A DNA stretch of 64,000 nucleotides from Saxidomus purpurata (taxonomy: Eukaryota; Mollusca; Bivalvia; Venerida; Veneridae). The stretch is from positions 31,114,330 through 31,178,329 of the forward strand of contig JAFMSR010000008.1 in assembly GCA_022818135.1 (NCBI GenBank), written 5' to 3'. The position numbers and the translations under genes are program-made. Under the pieces are notes generated by a model that worked only from the letters and a program-made list of their open reading frames with translations, had not been told where the DNA came from and did no database searches. The number at the start of each line of letters is the position of its first letter. Position 1 is the stretch's first letter. Shown one piece after another: positions 42,293-54,622 of the stretch.

Positions 42293-42574
42293 GCGAGGCT
42301 AGTTTTGGCCAGTCTATGTATTTATGTGTTACTTTTAACCCTAATCCTACTGAATTTCCGAAAAGGACCAGTCTCTTACGAAGGGTTGTTCGATGGAATT
42401 TTACCAACTAAATATTAAGCGCGGATGAGCAGGCTGTTCATGATCAACACTGGTCGCGAAGGTAGAATTTCTTACTGCAAGCAAAGTAAGGCTTATAAAA
42501 TGTTTTATTAAATAACTATTGTTTATTGGCTCTAATATTCTTTAACTACCCGACGTTATAAAATAGGAAGAGGT

Positions 42575-42746
42575 ATCATAAATTGAAAGACAGGGCCAAT
42601 AACAAAAAACCAGGGCCAATAACACTTATTGGACCAGTCCAATAAAGGATTGCTGACGAATGATTGGCTGTTGCAAAAAATGAGCTTCCGATTGGCTGAT
42701 ACTTTCAGATTTTTTGTTTCTTGAAACGAAAACGGCCGCCATCTTG
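42575..42746. promoter_or_regulatory. CCAAT-box cluster with YY1-type site
   Basis: CCAAT or its complement occurs at 42596, 42616, 42628, 42639, 42663 and 42691, six within 100 bp; two are the extended GATTGGCTG. GCCGCCATCTT at 42735-42745 is the complement of a YY1 core. On the minus strand the YY1 site overlaps an ATG (CAAGATGGCGGCC) opening 38 codons that run back through the CCAAT cluster. Transcription direction is not clear. Confidence 0.4.
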
Positions 42747-43031
42747 AATTCTGTTGAAATCAGCATTGAAGATTGAATGGCAAAATTGAAAATCAACTTT
42801 TAATCAATTTCTGTCTGAAGCCCCATTTAAAAGGATAGAAAATGCTCCAACTAAGAAAATGAATACCCACATCAATATGTTTATTTCAAAAATGAATATG
42901 TAAGAGGTATTTCTATTTACAGTTCACCATATATATATACTGTCTGTTTCTGAACAGTTACTGCCAGTGAAGATGATGGTCAATAAACAATGAATAATAA
43001 ACAGTTTGATTAGTTATTTAATAAAATTGTC

Positions 43032-43164
43032 ATTAAATGAGTGATTTGATATAGGCCCTATCATTTGTCCTCTGGCACTGGTATTGACCCTCGCCCTCCG
43101 GGCTCGGGCCAATACAAATGCCCTCGGACAAATAAAAGGGCCAATATCAAATCACTCATTTAAT
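43032..43164. mobile_element. 133-bp foldback element
   Basis: Perfect 21-bp arms at 43032-43052 and 43144-43164 (starting ATTAAATGAGTGATT) enclose a second layer of complementarity: GGCCCTATCATTTGTCC pairs with GGACAAATAAAAGGGCC and GGTATTGACCCTCGCCC with GGGCTCGGGCCAATAC. The whole element can fold into one long hairpin around CCTCCGGG. No target duplication is obvious. Confidence 0.85.
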
Positions 43165-44368
43165 AACATATAGTAAAAAATACATTGTACACAATGTAGT
43201 TCGTGAAATTAATTGCTAATAAAACGTACAAAAATACAATTTTACTGCATGTTAATATTCAGTTATGATCTTAACAAATAGCGAATGGCAGAATGTAGCA
43301 TAGATGGAAGTTAAATATTGAAATAAATTAAAAGTATATGAAAATGCCAGAATAAAGTACATCCATATTATGAAACATGAAAAGTGTCAGATCAAAAAGC
43401 AATGAAAATACAATGACCGCTTTATCATTTTTGTATGGAACGCCTTTACTGCCTCAATATGTTCTGCCAACACCAATAACAACATTGAATTTGATGAATG
43501 GATTGTAAAATCATTATCTAATGTAATGCAGGAAGGTTATAATTCTTCTGATTAAACGTCGTTTTGTAGGATCATTATATCATATTCAAATAGTGTTACA
43601 TGTATTTGAGGTCAAAACGCTTTTATGCTTTGTGCGAACTGCATTGTGTCGGATCAAAACGAAAGTGTGAAGTGTGACCGTAAATTTACTTGGTACTGAG
43701 ATATTCGCTTTATACGTATATTGTTTTTTCATAATTGCTGCTTTGATGATGAAAGATATAAATATTACATTGACTGATAATCTTTCATTTTAGGCCACTT
43801 TAGCTATGAAAATAATGTGCACTATAGAAATACACAAAATATTTACCTAAACAATACAAACATATGACGGAATGAATGAATACTTATTAATTATGTTTTA
43901 CATTAATAATAGTGTTTGTTGTATTACATGTATTTTTCATTCATCGATTATTTCATTTAACACGTTTAATATAGTTATATCATTGTCTTTACATCGTAGA
44001 ACATGGTATATGAATGTTATATCTTAACTTTGTTACATGAAGTATAATTTCCTTAGAAGGTCACATTGAAATCTTAAATATAAGTATGTTTACTTATGTT
44101 TAAATGTGCACCCTTCTTTAGATAAAGATATTATTATTAACCATGCCGTCCATAAGAGCAACTATGTTAGCTTGTATTTGTGGATGAGACCTCGGCATGT
44201 CTCCCACCATGCCTATACCTATCAAAAGTGTTTTTCTGTGTCCAAAATTAGGAGAGATTTACCTGACTGCAATTTCCAGCCAGTTTTTTTGATTGAATTT
44301 GATTGGTTGCCAAAAAGTAGGCCAATCACTGTGACCAATGAGATCTAGGGTGTGATTGACCTATGTTG
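43165..44368. other. Unique AT-rich DNA
   Basis: An 80-codon frame at 44106-44348 has no domain I recognise. Nothing else was seen. Confidence 0.35.
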
Positions 44369-44474
44369 ATGACCCTTTAGAACCTTGATGATACATTTAT
44401 ATAGACATGCTAAACTTTATGTAAAGTAACACCTATGTCTATATAAATGTTTCGTCAAGGTTCTAAAGGATCAT
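44369..44474. repeat. 40-bp hairpin foldback
   Basis: Arms 44369-44408 and 44435-44474 are complementary with three mismatches in 40 bp and a 26-bp loop. The shared words are CCTTTAGAACCTTGA and ACATTTATATAGACAT. Confidence 0.85.
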
Positions 44475-45057
44475 TCCTAGCATAGAATGTTTTTAGATGA
44501 TGATATAGCTACAGTAGACTTATAAAAGTTTGTTGAGATTAAAAGGTCTTAAATTTTTTCTCTTTAAGTCTTTTTTCTTTTTAGAAAGTATCTCTATCAA
44601 AAATTTGTCTCAATCAATGCTCATCTCAGAGTCTAACGACTGGTGCCAGTCTATAGCTACAGCTGTATGTTATTTTTAATTGAATTTAATTCTGTGAATA
44701 CCCAAGTAAAGAAACAAAACAAACGATATTAAATTTTATTGATATAAACATAAAACATGTAACCTGTTTTCAAGAAAGACAGTTCATTTAAGTGACTTGA
44801 AGACTTTTTATGAAAAGAAAGAGTTAATTGAAAATAAATTAAAGATAATAAAACACTACTTTATGTCGCGTAGTTCGGAAAAAGTCTACAAGCTACTACT
44901 TTTTCTCGACATAGATCCATAGCATTCTCCTTTTACTGAGAATCAAAACAGGAGAATATACATGGTGTTATGTTCTGCAACCCCAGCATCTGTTACAAGA
45001 AATTCAGGAGTTTGGTGATTAATGGCTCTTTTATGACCATCCCTGTTGTGAAACTGA

Positions 45058-45122
45058 CCACTTGAAATGATCAGCTACTGATTACAGATTTTCGGGACAG
45101 TCTGTAATAACACTTCAAGTGA
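45058..45122. repeat. Small nested hairpin
   Basis: CACTTGAA/TTCAAGTG encloses ATTACAGA/TCTGTAAT, so two stems of 8 bp are nested around TTTTCGGGACAG. Confidence 0.5.
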
Positions 45123-45189
45123 AATAGGGAGCTTTTGTTTACTACCTGTGTGTGCCAGAGAAAACGTTGCATATCAGTGGCGCTTTCTT

Positions 45190-45365
45190 ATTGGCCTGTT
45201 TCATTACGTTAAACATCTGTTTGTAGTATCTGGAGTAGAAATGTAATACCTTTAATCTAAAATGGGCGCCATTTTGTAAATATTCATGTTCATGCGCTAT
45301 ATAATGAATGGATATTGGTATATATACATATTTGTTTGTTGGTGAAATGTTGAAAGGAACATAAG
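45190..45365 (+). promoter_or_regulatory. Promoter-like cluster with first-exon donor
   Basis: In order: inverted CCAAT (ATTGG, 45190), a YY1-type GCGCCATTTTG (45266-45276), TATATAA (45298-45304), and a strong donor ACATAAG|GTAAGTAAG at 45365. Spacing from TATA to donor allows a 5' exon of 30-40 bases. No downstream exon was identified. Confidence 0.3.
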
Positions 45366-46800
45366 GTAAGTAAGTGTATATGTTCAAGCACTTTACATTT
45401 TGATTAAATGCAAAACTGAATTTCTTGTTCTTAATATGTACACAGTTTTACTCCCTGCTAAGGCAACTGAGAACGTTTGAATCATGAGAAGCCGGTTGTC
45501 AAAAATGTGATATTTTAATACAGAAAGTAACTGTAATATAATAATGTTATACATATAGTTTTGGCGTAAAACAATTATGAATAATTATTTTAGGCAAATA
45601 TTGCAATGGCAGTTGATCTTTCTCTCGTACATAGATGACAATAATTATGGTGGTTTACTGCAATGTCATCATATGCATGTTTGTTTTTCTTTTCATAAAC
45701 GATTTTCTTCGCCTCTTATCATCATCATATCATTACATTACCAACGGACTGCATGCATTTGCATAATTTATATGTCTGCATTGATAGAACAACAGCCGCT
45801 AGTATTATAATTTTTAATATAAATGGCATTTATTTCCTTCTGCAATTAGTATTGGCACAGCAGTTTGGTCAAATTTTGCGATATTTTGTAAAAGGGTAGC
45901 TACAAACAATGTAGGCTAATGACTTTATATCAGATCTACATATTTTTGACAGGTACATGTACAAACGTTTCTTTCGGGGCCAGAAAGCACGTGCGACTGT
46001 GGAAAAAGGGATCGAACTGAAAGTACACATACGCCCATGGCGTCATCAGCTCACAGTGAACAGTTAACCGCCAACACATTTGTTCAAGAGGAAGTTGACG
46101 TGTCATATATATTCTACTTTGGAAAGATGAACAGTAACTGTTTAGAATATCTAGTTGTTTCTGGCACGGACAGCAATAATGCAATTGTTGTAATAAATGC
46201 ATATATACGTTATATTTGTGTAGTAATACATATAAATACATACAAAGTATAAACATGAGTTTGACTTGGCAGTTGTAGATTTTGCAGTGTTTGTATTAAA
46301 AATCCTACGATTTGCTGAAAGAAATCACTTGTGTTTTGTTTAACATGCATGTCAAATATTATGTGAAATTTTTGAAACGCCACTATAGATTTTCATGCAG
46401 ACTTTTTTGATATATCACTCCTATGTAAACAGAAACACGACACCAATTTAAGTGGCAAATATAAATCTTACAATACGTATTTGATAATTTCAGGTATTTG
46501 ATTTATTACAAGTGATAAATTAATGCGATTAATTGGAAACTTATTGTATTCGTTGACCAATTAAAATCGGATAATTGTTTCAAGAATGTTAGCCGAATTC
46601 GGTTAGTTTGCCTATGACTAGATTCGAAGCTTGTAGTCCGTTGACTAGCTTAATTCTGTTATACAATCTGAACTACCTACTGTCGCCTGCTGTGAAAACG
46701 CAATCAGAAAATAATACAGCATTTTTCAGAAGGCAAATTCGATTTACATATAGTTAAAGTACCAATCTAACATCATGCAACGTTCTAACATCTCGCTTTT
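45366..46800. other. Unique AT-rich DNA
   Basis: Overlapping open frames of 71 (plus) and 106 (minus) codons at 45936-46256 show no recognisable domain and overlap each other on opposite strands; not called. Confidence 0.35.
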
Positions 46801-47440
46801 ACATGTTTATGTATCCAGATTCTTAACGGAATTTCGTTAAAATCATCAAATATTTCATAGATTGACGGCCTGAATGTAACGAAAAAATATATGCTATTTA
46901 AAAGCGTGTATTTCGCTGTGACATGTTTATGTATTCAGATTCTTAACGGAATTTCGTTAAGAAATTATCAGATATTTCATAGATTGACGGCCTAAATGTA
47001 GCAAAGAAATATATTCTATTTAAATGCGTGTATTTTGCTTTAACATGTTTATGTAGCCAGATTCTTAACGGAATTTCGTTAGACATTATCAAATTTTTCA
47101 TATATTGGCCGCCTAAATGTAACAAAGAAATATATTAAATTTAAATGCGTGTACTTTGCTCTGACATGTGTAAGTTGCCAGATTCTTAACGGAATTTTGT
47201 TAGGAAATTATCAAACTTTTCATAGATTGACGGCCTAAATGTAGCGAAGAAATATATTCTATTTAAATGCGTATATTTCGCTTAAACATGTTTATGTAGC
47301 CAGATTCTTAACGGAATTTCGCTAAGAAATTATCAAATATTTAAAAGATTACCGGCCTAAATGTAACAACAAAACTTTGAATTAAATCACCCAAAATCAA
47401 GTTAAGTTTAAATGGGAAATTCTTAACGGAGTTTCGTTAG
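46801..47440. repeat. 121-bp satellite with a conserved palindrome
   Basis: Five units start ACATGTTTATG at 46801, 46921, 47043, 47164 and 47286, with a sixth partial to 47440. Each carries 9-bp complementary arms TTCTTAACG and CGTTA(AGAA) around GGAATTT; the arms are the best kept part of the unit and remain in the truncated sixth. Confidence 0.9.
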
Positions 47441-48309
47441 GTGTGTTCTTCTTCAGAAGAAAATTTTTCTTCTATTCAAAGTAGTTTTTACCAGTAAATA
47501 ATATTTGATGTCATTGTCCCGGTATTGACTTCTTTCATGAAAATATAACAAAAAAAACCATCAGTTTCGGCGGAAAACGTTTTTCACGCCGCTTTGGTCT
47601 GTTTTTGACGTAACTTGACAGTATGGAAATTGTCATGCAAGTGCAAATGGAACGTGTTTGTTTCAGTTAGCTACTGTTCAGGTAATTTTTGCGATACTCA
47701 TTCAAATGTAACCATACAAAGAAGCAACAATTTCCAAAATTGTTAGGTTGGGCTTCAAAGTCATTCCTTTTCTTATGACCATTGTAAGATCATTTAATTT
47801 TGGGAATGTCTATTGATATAAGATGTCTTAACACCTCATTTTGACAAAATTTATTATGCTTGTATTAGATTTTTTTTCAACCCATTATAGAGTCTAAGCT
47901 AGATATAAATAATTGCTAAATAAACATTTCTAGTATCACAACATTGCGATGTTAGCTACTTATCAAACACTGTAAATCAAATTGGTGCATTATTGTGAAA
48001 TATGTATAGGTTAATGGATAATATAAATTATAAAAGAGAGCTTTACCTGCTGGTGATTTAGTATGTGGAGTTTCAAAAAAAGTGACACATTGAAAAAATC
48101 AGACAATTTCCTAGATTGTAGCAGAGGACAACAAGAAAAGAATTTATGTGAGGTATAAAAGGCTCTGCAAAGAATTCAGTATTTTTGTATCTTGGTTCAG
48201 GTTATTTACTTGTAATGAGTTATTTAGGTAAACATTTAAACCTACATAGAATGTTGTGTTTTAATGAAAAGAACCTGAAAATGCTTCATGCAATAGTTGC
48301 ATTACTTCA
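47441..48309. other. Unique AT-rich DNA
   Basis: No gene was called. A short spliceable segment (GTTTGTTTCAG to TTCAG|GTAATT, 47664-47680) is too small to judge. Confidence 0.35.
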
Positions 48310-48600
48310 GGGTTACTGTGGGAACAGTGGTTAACAATCTAGAATACCAATTTGAAGGCCTCAGTTTGAATCCTAGCCTTCCGACTTGCTTTTCAGTATT
48401 TTTCACCCATATCGAGATGAACTGGTTAGAAACCCAGAGGTAGTCTGAGTGTATAGGTGCTTTACACCGGGCATGTAAAGAACCAAGGGGTCTTTCCGTA
48501 GGGTCTAGTACCTGCAATCCATTGTATCTGTATCTAGACTCTTCAACTTGCCCCTAAGTCTTGGCAGTTTCACCCTTTGAAAAATACTTGTACAGCCGGC
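48310..48600 (+). mobile_element. tRNA-derived SINE, shared body type
   Basis: The head is worn (GGAACAGTGGTTAACAATC, CAGTTTGAATCCTAGCC). The body GATGAACTGGTTAGAAACCC, GGCATGTAAAGAACCAAGGG and GGGTCTAGTACCTGCAATCC matches those at 23945 and 32461. The minus frame 48302-48517 is a shadow. Confidence 0.8.
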
Positions 48601-49363
48601 ACTATAAACAATAAGATAAAAAAATGCATAATTATGTTCTCCAGTTCTTTGCAGAATTGTAGACCTATTCTAGTAAATTGTTCTTGATTTGACAGCTAAT
48701 TATTATAACAATATTTTGGCATTTTATGGGTGACATTAAGAAATCTAGTGGTGTCTTTGGGTAAAAGGTTGGCCCGGAAGTTTCAGTTTTGAAATCAATG
48801 CAGTATCTTTTTATTGTAATTTTACGCTTTTCAAAACAATACATGTTGTTATTTTTGGTATAGTTATATCGGTAGGTAAAATGTAATGCAATTTATGCCA
48901 CATTATACCATTCTTGATGATTTGGTTTGAGTTAACTTTGTAATATTCCCGCCATATCATGTCATCGTTAATTTTCCTTAAAGAATCTGCTTCATTATCA
49001 TAATAAAAATTTTGTCTGAATATTATTTGATATTACCAGTTGTTGATAAATTAACAATACATACAGGCTTCTCTAATATTTACACTTATACGTTTCACCA
49101 ATCTATGCTGTACCAGCAGATTATTCAAATAACAGACTATAGTCACCTTTTGATCTTATGAACATTGCAAGATCACTTAACATTGCTTGGGAATTTATAT
49201 TGATTTAAGATGTATTAAGCTTACCTAGATTTAAAAATTTAGGTATGTGCGGCACTTAGAATTTTCAACCAGTTAAGAGGACCAAGCGTAGATATAACTG
49301 ATTGGCTTAAATACTATAAGCGGAACTGAAAGGATCCTGATCACTTGAGTCACTTTTGGAACA

Positions 49364-49702
49364 ATGTTACGCTACTGCTATCACAAGACTCAGACTGAAA
49401 GTCAACCATTGGCCTGGCCTTCAATTGTGAAGATCTGTACCAGCCTTAAAGGAAAGGATAAAAGAGACTTTACCAGTTTTATAGTGATTGCCGATAATAT
49501 GTGTGCGTTACAAAAACAAACAAGTCGACTAGGCATTACCAAAACTACATGGGCCAGACCATTGACCCGAGCAACATTGGGTCAACGACAAAGTACAAAC
49601 AAAACCGAAGCAACATTCGAGGTTTACAACTACTTAGTGACCCGCATAAGTAGAATCCAATGCGTTTGGACTGTCTCCTCTGGTTCAAGTACTGCACCGT
49701 AA
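49364..49702 (+). CDS. Unrecognised 112-codon open frame
   Basis: The frame begins at ATG 49364 shortly after an in-frame TGA and ends at TAA 49700. The product is basic and Thr/Ser-rich, with LAWPSIVKICTSLKGKDKRD and TRATLGQRQSTNKTEATFEV, and no membrane segment. It is less AT-rich than its flanks. No domain is recognised. It could be a remnant of a mobile element, an exon, or chance. Confidence 0.3.
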   Translation: MLRYCYHKTQTESQPLAWPSIVKICTSLKGKDKRDFTSFIVIADNMCALQKQTSRLGITKTTWARPLTRATLGQRQSTNKTEATFEVYNYLVTRISRIQCVWTVSSGSSTAP

Positions 49703-52700
49703 AGAGATGTCACCCCTTTAGGTAAACTTAAGCCAAAAATTTAAAATTGTGTATCTCAAACTTGATAAAGTTACTTCCTCGGAACCTTAATGCTTCATGC
49801 CGGTCAATAATTGAATTTTACCTCCTAGTGTTTAACATGAAATTAAAGAGGAACATATTAAGATGGAAAATAACAATACACTATGCTACTCAGATAATTC
49901 AGAAGCACCAGTAATGTCATATAGATGAAGTAATTACACTTGGAATGTTCCTGAACATACAGCTGAGAATGTCGTCTCAGTAAATCGTCCAGTTTAGTTA
50001 GCATTTCTGTCATCAAATATCGATGCATATAAAATGCATAATATATAGAATAAACAAATAACTAAGCAGGATCTAGCATTAAACACTATGATTAATTCAG
50101 TGTCAACAGTTCACATCTGACAGTCCGTTCTACTTGCCCCTAAATCACGGCATCTGTTACAGCCTGTTGAATTAAATGACGATTTTGAGTACATTTCTTT
50201 AATTATCGTTCACATCATGATTGCCACCGAAACGTTCGTAATTATTGCCTTGCTGCTGTTGGCTTCAGGTGCATGAAGTTGGTGACCCCATAAATTCAAC
50301 ATTGAGTAAACGAAATTCTATGCTGTATCCTTGAAAATATAACAATCCAGAGCAATTCCTGACCACAAATATTTATTGTATAATAAATTTCTCATGGGAC
50401 TGCTTAAGTAAATTCCCTTAATAAAGTTGCGTAAAAGGTTTTTGGGCCCAGAAGTTCAGTGAAAATCTTTAATTTGATGTTTTTGTTATACTAACTGTTT
50501 CGTAAGTTGAGAAAAGGGCACATGGTTTTTGGTTTTAGGTATATTTGAGTTGTTCACGGTTCGGTAAACATGTGTAACACATTTCAGTGCCTTAGACGGG
50601 AACCAGTCTTGAATATTAGAAGACCGAGATTAACCTGGTAATATTCCAGCCATATACAGCATAATATTTCCTAAAAAAAAATCAAATTCATTTTCATATT
50701 TGAAATAATATCTTATTATACATAAAATAAATTCAAGTCTGTTCTGGCAATTATTCTGCACCATGATGGAAAATGTTTCTGTTGATGTAGGATCATCTGA
50801 TTAACTGTTAAAGCTATAAAACTGTTAAAGCTATAAAACTGTTTGATTTGGAAAATATTCCAGACAGTGCTAAAAAAAGTTAGGCCTAGAAATTGAAAGA
50901 ATTTTCAACAGTTAACAGGCCACTCCATAAAAGATTCCAAGCAATGCTTAAATCTATTGAGGAAAATGTCGTGAATTCTAGACTTTGCTTGAAGATATAT
51001 TATGTTGAAATTTAGTACTATGCAATGTGGCATCTAGTTCTGTACTGTGTTTGTTTTCTTGCCATATACGAAAAATATTGGTTTATACTCCACGACAATT
51101 TTATCATGAAACTATTAGATATTTTCATAATAGTGCTATTGAAATTTAAAATTTGAGTCTTTTACCCGAACAAGGAAGTTACTCTTGTCCTAGAATAGAA
51201 TTTACATACACATAGCGCATAGTTGCTCATAGCAGGTGTCAGCATTGGATGTTAAAATACATCTAGATATTTTAGATGATTGAACACAACATATATTTCA
51301 CTAATGCATAATGGCATTATGGAAGTGGTTTAGTCATTGAGTCTGCCCTGCATGAGATGATGAAATGTGCGGCATACCTCATGTTTCAGAAAGGACTTGG
51401 GAGTATGATGAGTCCAGATACAAAAAAATACACCCATTCACTGGACTCGTGTATAATCTGTGAGCAGATAGGACAACTTGTACTTTTTAATCTCTTCATG
51501 TATTTTATTAAATAGATAGTTTAACTGTTACCTAAAAGTCCAAAACATGTCAAGAAAAACAAAAGTAGTGCAGAAAAATATCAAAGTTATTCAATAAAAG
51601 CGTGGCCTCGAACATTTTTTCCGTAAAGGCTTGAACCATGGAACAATATCTGTATTGAAAAAGAATTCAATCTTGTCACAATAATATAAGTGGTAGCCTT
51701 GAAACTTAAAATTTAAGCTTTTCTGGTCTGGTCAAGAACCTACTCCATCAGAGGCTCTTTTCCATCATAGCACAGATTATTTGCCAGGACAGACTTGAAT
51801 TTGTGTAATGTGTAACAACATACAAACAAATGATGTGTACAGTGAATCAGATCATTTAAGGAATATTGAAAATGAAATTATTAGTCTATGAATACACCAA
51901 CTTTGTCATTCTGAGCATAGTCAGTCAGGGACTGCTCTTTCCCTGTAGACTTGTACTATAAATGATAATAAGTATTTCTGTACTGTTATGTGTCAATTGC
52001 TCGTGCACATTTTAGCTCGCCAAAGTTTTACTCAATTTTACTCAGACTTTATCTCGATTATCTTTTGAGAAAGTTTTGCAAGTCAGATCGAAGACTTCCA
52101 ACAAAGCTACTGGGCCAATTTCAAAGGAATCTTGAAGAAATAGAAACATCAAGAATTGTATAAGGTGGCACCAAATCGTGTAAATTATTACCAATATTTA
52201 TACCAAAATTAAGTCATATTACCCTTCAAAATTGTCACATTGGTTTATAGTTAAGAATGATGCTCAAAACACAGTGGATGCTTTAAAAACATACATTTAT
52301 ATGAAATAAGTTTTACCTAGTTAGTTATGTTATTGACAAATACAAAGTAGGATAAACATAACTGAAAGGGTGGATGTTTTATTTTTGACTACGATAGTCA
52401 AAAAAGATTTTTACAGACTTCCTCTATATTCAATGTGAATAAACTGTTATACAGATCGTTATTTTTGGGTTATAACTATGGCAATGCTTATTATTGTAGG
52501 AGTATAAATCACTGATTAATAGTTTATTTAAAATGGTGATGGTCACTTTGAACGGTAATATCCCTTTAACAAGATCCATTTTGAAAAGTGTGAAATATTA
52601 CATAAATAAAAAAGAAATCTATATTGACTTCAAAGCTGAACCTTATGGGCCAACTATTTACCTGAAGACATTTACTAGACTTTCCAAAGACTTGCGAACA

Positions 52701-53010
52701 CCAAAATATAGTTATGGGTGTACAGTTTGTAATATTCAGATGTCAAATTAGAAACAATTTATTAAAAATATATCTACAATGTTGCAAAAAACTGGGGAAC
52801 ATGTATGCATCTTTATTCAAAGAGGGTATCTATAGTGGATTATGATTTAATTGTTGCACTTCAATTCAGTGTAGGTATCAGAAAAATAAGTGTGATCTAA
52901 ATGCTTTATAACAATACAATACCTGCTACCAAAATATAATTGAAAAAAAATCTTTGCAGCACCTTTAATGTTATGCACCAATTCTTTCTTTTTGTCCTCT
53001 TTGTTTGCAG
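49703..53010. other. Long AT-rich stretch with weak coding candidates only
   Basis: Apart from 50269-50334, an open run at 51356-51463 (MCGIPHVSERTWEYDESRYK and 12 more residues) and a 72-codon frame at 52533-52751 were noted; neither has convincing splice sites or a known domain. CTGTTAAAGCTATAAAACTG is tandemly doubled near 50806-50840. Confidence 0.35.
50269..50334 (+). CDS. Candidate short terminal exon
   Basis: A long pyrimidine tract and acceptor (GCCTTGCTGCTGTTGGCTTCAG) precede VHEVGDPINSTLSKRNSMLY and P, then TGA. Phase 0. No partner exon was found. The size makes chance a real possibility. Confidence 0.22.
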   Translation: MHEVGDPINSTLSKRNSMLYP

Positions 53011-53081
53011 TCTAGGCATTAGCCTTGATTTGTTTTCATGTGATGCTTTTTTTGAAGCGCAAAATATCATGTCACCAGTAG
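53011..53081 (+). CDS. Candidate internal coding exon
   Basis: The acceptor tract CTTTTTGTCCTCTTTGTTTGCAG-like (52985-53010) is among the best in the window, and the donor is AGTAG|GTAAAA. Only one frame is open, phase 2 to 1: LGISLDLFSCDAFFEAQNIM, then SPV. Its exit phase fits the exon at 54623. Protein not recognised. Confidence 0.4.
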
Positions 53082-53295
53082 GTAAAAGTCTCTTTTATAT
53101 CCATTAATCTATACATAATTCACAATTATACACCAATTTGAATTTCATCATTTGGTAAGTAACAAACATCGTAATGATGTGACAGTAAGAATCTTACAAC
53201 TAGCTTTCTGTAATATCTAGCTTAGAATCTTACAAATACTTGTTTATATGAAGGGGATTCAAAACTAAAAACATCACAACTTCATTAGTTTCAAG

Positions 53296-54204
53296 TTTTT
53301 TCTGCTCCTGAATGGTGGCATATTAAAATCACACTGTTCGTCCGTCCATCTGTCTGTCTGTCTGTGTGTCCGTACATGCCCAGTACACATTACGGGGTTA
53401 AGGTTTGAGTACAACTTAGCATTGTGAGGTTTGATTCATTCCGTCATTATGGGGTTAAAAATGGTATTGTGGGGGGGTTAAAAATTGTGGTTGGGCCGGG
53501 TTGAAAAAGATCAAAGAAAGATCAAAGGGATAACCTCACAAAGTCCGACTGGTAAGTACGTCTGCCCTTACATTTGTTCGTTTCCGGGCTGTAACTTTGT
53601 CATGCATTGAAAGCTTTTGAAATAACTTGGAAAAATAGCACATCAAGACAATGTGTCGCATGCAAGACCCACATCCCTACCTCAAAGGTCAAGGTCACAC
53701 TTAGAATTTGAAGGTAATAAAACCTTGTGTATATGCACACATTCGTGTCCGGACTGTAACTTTGTCATGCACTGAAGGATTTGAAAATAACTTGGCACAA
53801 ATGTTCAGCACATCAAGCCGACGAGTCAAGTGCAAGAACCATATCCCTACCTCAAAGTTCAAGATCGCACTTTATAGGTAATGGAATTCTGTATATATCA
53901 TATGGGTACATTTGTGTCTGGACTGTAACTTTGTCATGCATCGATTTATTTTAAATAACTTGGCACAAATGTTAAGCACATCAAGACAATGTGTCACATG
54001 GAAGAACCATGTTCCTACCTCAAAGGTCAAGGTCACACTTAGAGTTTAAAAGTAATGGAATACTGTATGCATGGTAGTCCTCTGTCATGCATGGACAGAT
54101 TTTGAAATTACAAGGCACAATTGTTGAGCACATGGAGAGGACACAGACTGTGAAACACCTTTTTTGGGGGGGGCATTTGTCACTTGTGTGAGACAGCTCT
54201 TGTT
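53296..54204 (+). repeat. F3 tandem-core element, full copy
   Basis: The head GAATGGTGGCATATTAAAAT is followed by GTCTGTCTGTCTGTGTGTCC and cores marked GG(A/C)TGTAACTTTGTCATGC at 53587, 53751 and 53920 (period 164-169 bp). The tail is GGGCATTTGTCACTTGTGTG, then AGACAGCTCTTGTT. It lies in the intron between the 53011 and 54623 exon candidates. Confidence 0.85.
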
Positions 54205-54622
54205 TCTTGAAATATTGTCAAAATTAAGTGTATGACATTTTACACGAATAGATATAAGCAAAATAAAATTATCAATAAATGTTTGTACATTATAATCTCC
54301 ATTGTAGCATTGTAGCAAAAGGAATAACTTGAGAGGGCAACCCAACAATGTTGTGTTTTGTTGCTATCTTTGTGTGGTTATGTCTAAAGGAATCTCGCCA
54401 AAAATGACCTGACCAGGAGCTAATTGAAACATCTACTAATTGCAATTGAATTACTGTCATTTACAGTACTATGGCATTATTTAAAGTTATGATATCATAC
54501 ACCACACTGCCAGCAACTATACTGAAAGAAAAAAGCAATATAGGGTAAGAAAAATGCAATATTCATGTTCTCCTCGTGGATACACATTCCACTATTAATG
54601 TTGAACTGATACCTTCTTTCAG

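Noticed and set aside
45936..46256. 106-codon minus-strand frame
   Set aside because: It overlaps a 71-codon plus frame, has no domain, no splice context and repeat-like AT composition.
46801..47440. CENP-B-box-like match in the 121-bp satellite
   Set aside because: Only the TTCG part and a few spacer positions agree; the CGGG half is missing in all units.
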